From assembly GCA_028283625.1 (NCBI GenBank), contig JAPWKG010000024.1, positions 62,001-126,000 on the forward strand: DNA of 64,000 nt, given 5' to 3'. Position numbers and translations under genes: made by a program. Below, piece by piece: positions 60,506 through 64,000 of the stretch. This DNA comes from Acidobacteriaceae bacterium. Lineage in GTDB: Bacteria; Acidobacteriota; Terriglobia; Terriglobales; Acidobacteriaceae. The notes beneath the pieces are model-generated. The model searched no databases and was not told the DNA's origin. It saw only the letters and a program-made list of their open reading frames with translations. Position 1 is the first letter of the stretch. Every line of letters starts with the position of its first letter.

Positions 60506-61163
60506 TTTTCACGAAGACGCCATCCGGCAAGCTGGCTCCGCCGAGCAGATGGACGCTGCCATCGCGCACAAAACCGCGTAGCATCTGCCCGCCTGAGGGG
60601 GAGCCTGCGCGCGGCGTGGAGCTGGCAGAGGCTTGTGCCGGCTTTGGGGCTCCAGGAGCCTTGGGATAGGGAATCGCCGCGGACGGTTTTCCTGCTGCCG
60701 GTTTTCCGGTGCCGCGGTCCATGGCTTCATTCGCCAGCCGGTCGGCGTCTTTATTTTTGTGACGCAGAGCGTGGCTTATCTCGAACCCCTCGAAGCCGCG
60801 AATCAGCTGACGTGCCTGCTCCCAAAGCGGGCGCAGATCGGGGGAGTTTACCTTGTAGCGACCATTGATCTGGTTGACCATGAGCAGCGAATCGCTCACA
60901 ACGCGCAGACGGCGGTAGCCGTGCTGCTGCACCCAGGCCAGCGTGGCTAACAGTCCGCGGTATTCTGCCACGTTGTTGGAGCAGACCCCCAGAAAGTCAC
61001 TGAGCTCGGCCAGTTTTTCGCCGTTTGGCGCTACGATCACGGCTCCGTAGCCGGCTGGGCCGGGGTTGCCGCGTGAGCCTCCATCGCAGTGGGCTGCCAG
61101 CCAGCCTTCGCCGGAGGGTGCAGCCGAACGGGAAGAAGAGTCGCCAAACAAAGTTCCAGACAT
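60492..61163 (-). CDS. Ribonuclease HI family protein with C-terminal AbrB/AF2212-like extension
   Basis: A 223-residue protein. The RNase H core covers about 22-155 with the family acidic residues: D in HCDGGSRGNPGPAGYGAVI, E in NNVAEYRGLL, and D in VVSDSLLMVNQ; the late D is in NKDADRLANEA. A Pro/Ala/Lys linker follows, then residues about 193-223 (LRGFVRDGSVHLLGGASLPDGVFVKIIP) look like a small AbrB or AF2212-type strand module. The start was set at ATG 61163. It overlaps the third exbD by 14 bases. The enzyme probably removes RNA from RNA-DNA hybrids. Confidence 0.85.
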   Translation of the reverse strand: MSGTLFGDSSSRSAAPSGEGWLAAHCDGGSRGNPGPAGYGAVIVAPNGEKLAELSDFLGVCSNNVAEYRGLLATLAWVQQHGYRRLRVVSDSLLMVNQINGRYKVNSPDLRPLWEQARQLIRGFEGFEISHALRHKNKDADRLANEAMDRGTGKPAAGKPSAAIPYPKAPGAPKPAQASASSTPRAGSPSGGQMLRGFVRDGSVHLLGGASLPDGVFVKIIPE

Positions 61164-61284
61164 GTGCTCTATGCTAATCGTCCTGCCTGTGGGTGCGGAG
61201 CATGGGCAGCACGGCCGCGCGGCGCAGTCGCGGCGATTGCTAACCCTTTTCCACACCCGACGTCTGAAGGAGTGTACGAGTTAC

Positions 61285-61298
61285 TGACTCCGGAGTCA
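61285..61298. promoter_or_regulatory. Palindrome overlapping the SD of the sigma gene
   Basis: TGACTCCGGAGTCA is a perfect 14-bp palindrome at 61285-61298. The GGAG likely to act as SD for the sigma gene (ATG 61307) lies inside it. It could be an operator or a stem that hides the ribosome site. Confidence 0.4.
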
Positions 61299-61306
61299 GC
61301 CACCGC

Positions 61307-62077
61307 ATGAGCCTAACGAACGCAGCAGTACTTCCCTTGGACGGTTCAGGCCGTCGACGACCCTTTGGTCTCCCGTCGCAAGCGGCGGAGGCTGGCGGCA
61401 GCGTAGAATCAGCGGCAGGAATGCACCGTGCCGCCACACAATCCGGTCCCGGAGCTCGCACCCGGCTCAGCGCCGAACAGTTAGAGCAACGGCAACAGCA
61501 ACGTGCAGAAGATGACGAGCTGATTCGTGCTGCGCAAAAGGGAGATCGTTCTGCGTTTGACGCTCTGGTGCGTCGTTATGACCGCAGCGTTTTGCGGTTG
61601 GCTCTGCATATGCTGGGCAACGAGGAAGACGCGCAGGATGTGCACCAGGACGCCTTTATCAAGGCGTATCGCCATCTTTCGAACTTCCGCTTTGAGTGTT
61701 CGTTTTACACATGGCTGTACCGCATTGTGACGAATCTTTGTCTGGATCAGCTTCGTCGCCGCAAGAGCCGTAGAGAAGATCCTTCGGTCGTGTCGGATGC
61801 CGACGGGGGCGAGATCGATCTGCTGGCGCACATGACGGATGACCGCGCGGCGCACAATCCGGCACGCGAGCTGGAGCGGAAGCACCAGAGTTTTGCCATC
61901 CGCTCGGCGCTCGAAGAACTTACGCCGCGCGAACGGATGGTCTTTGAGCTCAAGCACTATCAGGGGCTCAAGCTGCGCACGATCGGTGAGATGTTGTCGA
62001 CCACTGAGGAGACGGCAAAGAACACGCTTTTCCGAGCCACACGCAAGCTGCGCGCGCGGCTCGCCGAGGTGCGCTAG
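61307..62077 (+). CDS. RpoE/SigW-type ECF sigma factor
   Basis: A 256-residue sigma-70 family factor. The first about 60 residues are a disordered extension unlike the family. Region 2 (DDELIRAAQKGDRSAFDALVRRYDRSVLRLALHMLG... through LDQLRRRKSRR) and region 4 (ALEELTPRERMVFELKHYQGLKLRTIGEMLSTTEETAKNTLFRATRKLR) follow. The next gene is a zinc-finger membrane protein, probably its anti-sigma factor. The symbol is left blank because the subgroup was not tested. Confidence 0.92.
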   Translation: MSLTNAAVLPLDGSGRRRPFGLPSQAAEAGGSVESAAGMHRAATQSGPGARTRLSAEQLEQRQQQRAEDDELIRAAQKGDRSAFDALVRRYDRSVLRLALHMLGNEEDAQDVHQDAFIKAYRHLSNFRFECSFYTWLYRIVTNLCLDQLRRRKSRREDPSVVSDADGGEIDLLAHMTDDRAAHNPARELERKHQSFAIRSALEELTPRERMVFELKHYQGLKLRTIGEMLSTTEETAKNTLFRATRKLRARLAEVR

Positions 62078-62200
62078 CGCACCTGCCGGAAGCCCGGCAA
62101 GCAGAAAAAACGAAGGCCGGCGGGGAAGTTCTTTTCCTACAGCCAGGCTATGCAGTACCAGTTTTGTGAGAGTGCCAGTAGTAGCTAAAGGAACGCAACC

Positions 62201-63175
62201 ATGACGTGTGATCGGGTCCAACATAACATCATCCTGGCGCAGTACGGAGAGCTGCCGGATGAGCTCGGCTTTCAGCTTGAGCAGCACCTGAACACCTGCG
62301 AAGCGTGTCGTCGCGAGTGGACGGCGATCCAGATTCTGCATCAGGAATTAGCAATCGATCCGATGCTGGACCCAAGCCCGAATCTGCTGGCCTCGTCGCG
62401 TATGCGGCTGGAAGAAGCGCTCGATGCGATGCCGCCGCGCAGTTTGTTCCAGCGCTTTGTGGGCAACGCGTTCCGTTGGCAGGGCATGTTGAAGAGTGCG
62501 CCCGCGTTGGCGACGCTGTTGCTGGGGGTTGGTTTTGTGGGAGGTACGGGGCTGGCTCGTTACGAGGCTGCGCAACAGCCTCAGATGCCGCAGGCTGTGG
62601 TGATGTCGAATGCGCAGCAGGGCGCAATCGCCAGTGTTTCCGGTATTGTGCAGACGCCGAACTCGCAGCTGGTGCAAGTGAAATACAACCGCCTGATCCC
62701 CGAGACGGTACAGGGGTCTCTGGATGATCCGCAGATTCGTGAACTGCTGATGCTTGGCACCAAGCTTTCTACGGACAACGAGGTGCATGCTCAATCGGTG
62801 GCAATGCTTTCGGATGAGTGTCGTGCGGGCCGTCACTGCGAGGAAGAGCCGCAGGGCGGAGCGACGGTGAGCACGGTGCGCGGCGCATTGTTGGCGTCGC
62901 TGCACAGCGACCGGAATCCCTCGGTGCGCTTGAAGGCGCTCGATGGCCTGCAACCGTATGTAGCGAAGGACCAGCATGTGCGCGACGCCGTGCTCGATGC
63001 CATGATGCATGATGCCTCGCCCGATGTGCGCACCGAAGCGATTTCCCTGCTCTCGCCCGTAGGGGCGGATGCCAGCGTACGTCAGGCTTTGCGCACGGTC
63101 TCCACGGAGGACGTGAATCCAGCGATTCGGAATGCCTCGTTCCAGGCGTTGCAGAACGTGGGAGAGATCCAATAA
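62201..63175 (+). CDS. Zinc-finger anti-sigma factor with HEAT-repeat-like domain
   Basis: A 324-residue membrane protein. The N-terminal ZAS zinc motif is HLNTCEACR (H29, C33, C36 in HxxxCxxC), the hallmark of anti-sigma factors binding ECF factors. A TM segment (ALATLLLGVGFVGGTGLA, about 102-119) follows. The periplasmic half holds HEAT-like repeats (NPSVRLKALDGLQPYV, SPDVRTEAISLLSPV, NPAIRNASFQALQNV). The HEAT part could sense a periplasmic protein or peptide. AAAGGA upstream of ATG 62201. The PDZ gene follows six bases after its stop. Confidence 0.85.
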   Translation: MTCDRVQHNIILAQYGELPDELGFQLEQHLNTCEACRREWTAIQILHQELAIDPMLDPSPNLLASSRMRLEEALDAMPPRSLFQRFVGNAFRWQGMLKSAPALATLLLGVGFVGGTGLARYEAAQQPQMPQAVVMSNAQQGAIASVSGIVQTPNSQLVQVKYNRLIPETVQGSLDDPQIRELLMLGTKLSTDNEVHAQSVAMLSDECRAGRHCEEEPQGGATVSTVRGALLASLHSDRNPSVRLKALDGLQPYVAKDQHVRDAVLDAMMHDASPDVRTEAISLLSPVGADASVRQALRTVSTEDVNPAIRNASFQALQNVGEIQ

Positions 63176-63181
63176 CGCTCC

Positions 63182-64000
63182 ATGGCTTGGATCCAGCGAC
63201 AACTCGTTCTGTGCGCGCTGGCAATTCCTCTCACGGCCGTCGCGATGGCTGCTCCTTTGGGTTGGACACCTCTTCCTGGAAACGGTGGTCGTGCTGCGGC
63301 GCAACAGCGCTCACAGGGTTACCTCGGTATTGAGTTTCACGATCTGACAGACGATCAGCTTGCGGCGCTGCACCTGAAGGGAGTTCGCGGTGCGGAGATC
63401 GTCATGGTGGACCACGATGGACCTGCTGGCAAGGCCGGACTTTGTCCCCGCGATCTTGTGGTGGCGATCAACGGGCAGGCGGTTGAGAATGCTCCTGCAC
63501 TGCGCAAAATGATTCGCGACGTAGGCGCCGGGGCCTCCATTTCCATTGAGATTCTGCGGAACGGGCAAGCGATGACGCTCAATGCGCAGCTTGCGGACCG
63601 CGAAGAGGTAGAGCATCGTGCCGCGCTGGAGCATTTGACCCTGCACAGCGATGCTCTTAGCCCCTCGACCGGTGCTGAGTTGGCTCCTCCCTCTCCTGCA
63701 TCGAAAACACATAGTTTCATCTCGTCGATGCTGCACATGAGCCCGTTCACGGGGTTGGCGGTGGAGCTGATGGAGCCGCAGCTGGCTGCATATTTCGGGG
63801 CTCCCACCGGTGTGGGATTACTGGTGAATACGGTGATGGCGGGCAGCCCGGCAGCGCAGGCCGGACTGCGCGCAGGCGATGTTCTTCTGCGGGTCGATAG
63901 TGTGGCGCTGCGGTCGGTTACGGATTGGACGCGGCACCTGCGCGAGAGCAAAGCTCATGCCCTGACGTTGACTGTCCTGCGCGATCGCAGGGAGCAAACC
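63182..64000 (+). CDS. PDZ-domain protein, partial (runs off window)
   Basis: An open frame with no stop through the last base (273 codons seen). Signal peptide or signal anchor at the start (LVLCALAIPLTAVAMAAPLG). A first PDZ domain is at about 37-125 (YLGIEFHDLTDDQLAALHLKGVRG, then GPAGKAGLCPRDLVVAINGQAV). A second is at about 185-270 (GLAVELMEPQLAAYFGAP, SPAAQAGLRAGDVLLRVDSV). No protease domain appears in the visible part, but the C-terminus is missing. The rpoE-type sigma / anti-sigma / PDZ order suggests an envelope-stress unit. ATG 63182 is chosen from the frame. Confidence 0.75.
   Translation, partial: MAWIQRQLVLCALAIPLTAVAMAAPLGWTPLPGNGGRAAAQQRSQGYLGIEFHDLTDDQLAALHLKGVRGAEIVMVDHDGPAGKAGLCPRDLVVAINGQAVENAPALRKMIRDVGAGASISIEILRNGQAMTLNAQLADREEVEHRAALEHLTLHSDALSPSTGAELAPPSPASKTHSFISSMLHMSPFTGLAVELMEPQLAAYFGAPTGVGLLVNTVMAGSPAAQAGLRAGDVLLRVDSVALRSVTDWTRHLRESKAHALTLTVLRDRREQT

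Noticed and set aside
62348-63304. 318-codon open frame on the minus strand
   Set aside because: Shadow of the zinc-finger/HEAT gene; His/Arg-rich composition typical of an antisense frame.

Overview
The window looks like a chromosomal segment of an Acidobacteriota bacterium, most likely class Terriglobia (Granulicella, Terriglobus or Edaphobacter type). This is inferred from the style of the proteins, from the mix of housekeeping genes, and from GC-rich coding with frequent GTG/TTG starts. It was not tested by any search. The cell envelope is Gram-negative: TonB/ExbB/ExbD, SecDF-YajC, lipoproteins and a MepK-like murein hydrolase are all present. I found no rRNA, tRNA or CRISPR array.

Layout. 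0-14 kb: core and metabolic genes. These are an SDR oxidoreductase, a response regulator with a histone-H1-like tail, infC (apparent AUU start, preceded by a possible 20-residue leader ORF), an FAD oxidoreductase, a DUF1275 membrane protein, tyrS, a YjbR protein, mutS2, two membrane glycosyltransferases, hemB and a nucleoside hydrolase. The hydrolase overlaps a phage-type lysozyme gene. 14.6-19.4 kb: a lipoate-linked set of lpdA, lipB and a two-lipoyl-domain E2 (sucB-like), with a DUF1348 gene between.

19.4-38.8 kb: a phage-derived morphogenesis locus, almost all on the minus strand. In transcription order it holds a zinc-ribbon protein, a sigma-region-4-like regulator and a small basic protein. 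Two or three host-like genes follow, then an exported tail-fibre-like protein and the large terminase. Next is a three-gene HipA-like kinase / unknown / DUF3037 cassette. After it come portal, protease, scaffold-like protein, major capsid, connector, closure and terminator candidates, a tail-tube candidate, a 782-residue tail-tip protein, a coiled-coil/TM holin-like protein and a small helical protein. No integrase, tape measure, replication gene or att repeat is visible, and the only lysozyme lies about 5 kb away beyond core genes. This suggests a domesticated or gene-transfer-agent-like element, or a remnant prophage. The embedded kinase cassette and the hairpins at gene junctions are its most unusual parts.

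39-53 kb: a MepK-like endopeptidase, alr, an alpha/beta hydrolase, glyA, small membrane proteins, prmC, a DUF3050 protein, an ECF sigma factor with a membrane protein and a secreted protein, tgt, a MATE exporter and an FAD monooxygenase. 53-64 kb: yajC-secD-secF, then tonB-exbB-exbD-exbD, a third exbD in its own unit, an RNase HI with an extra C-terminal module, and an rpoE-type sigma factor. It ends with a zinc-finger/HEAT anti-sigma candidate and a PDZ-domain protein that runs off the window.
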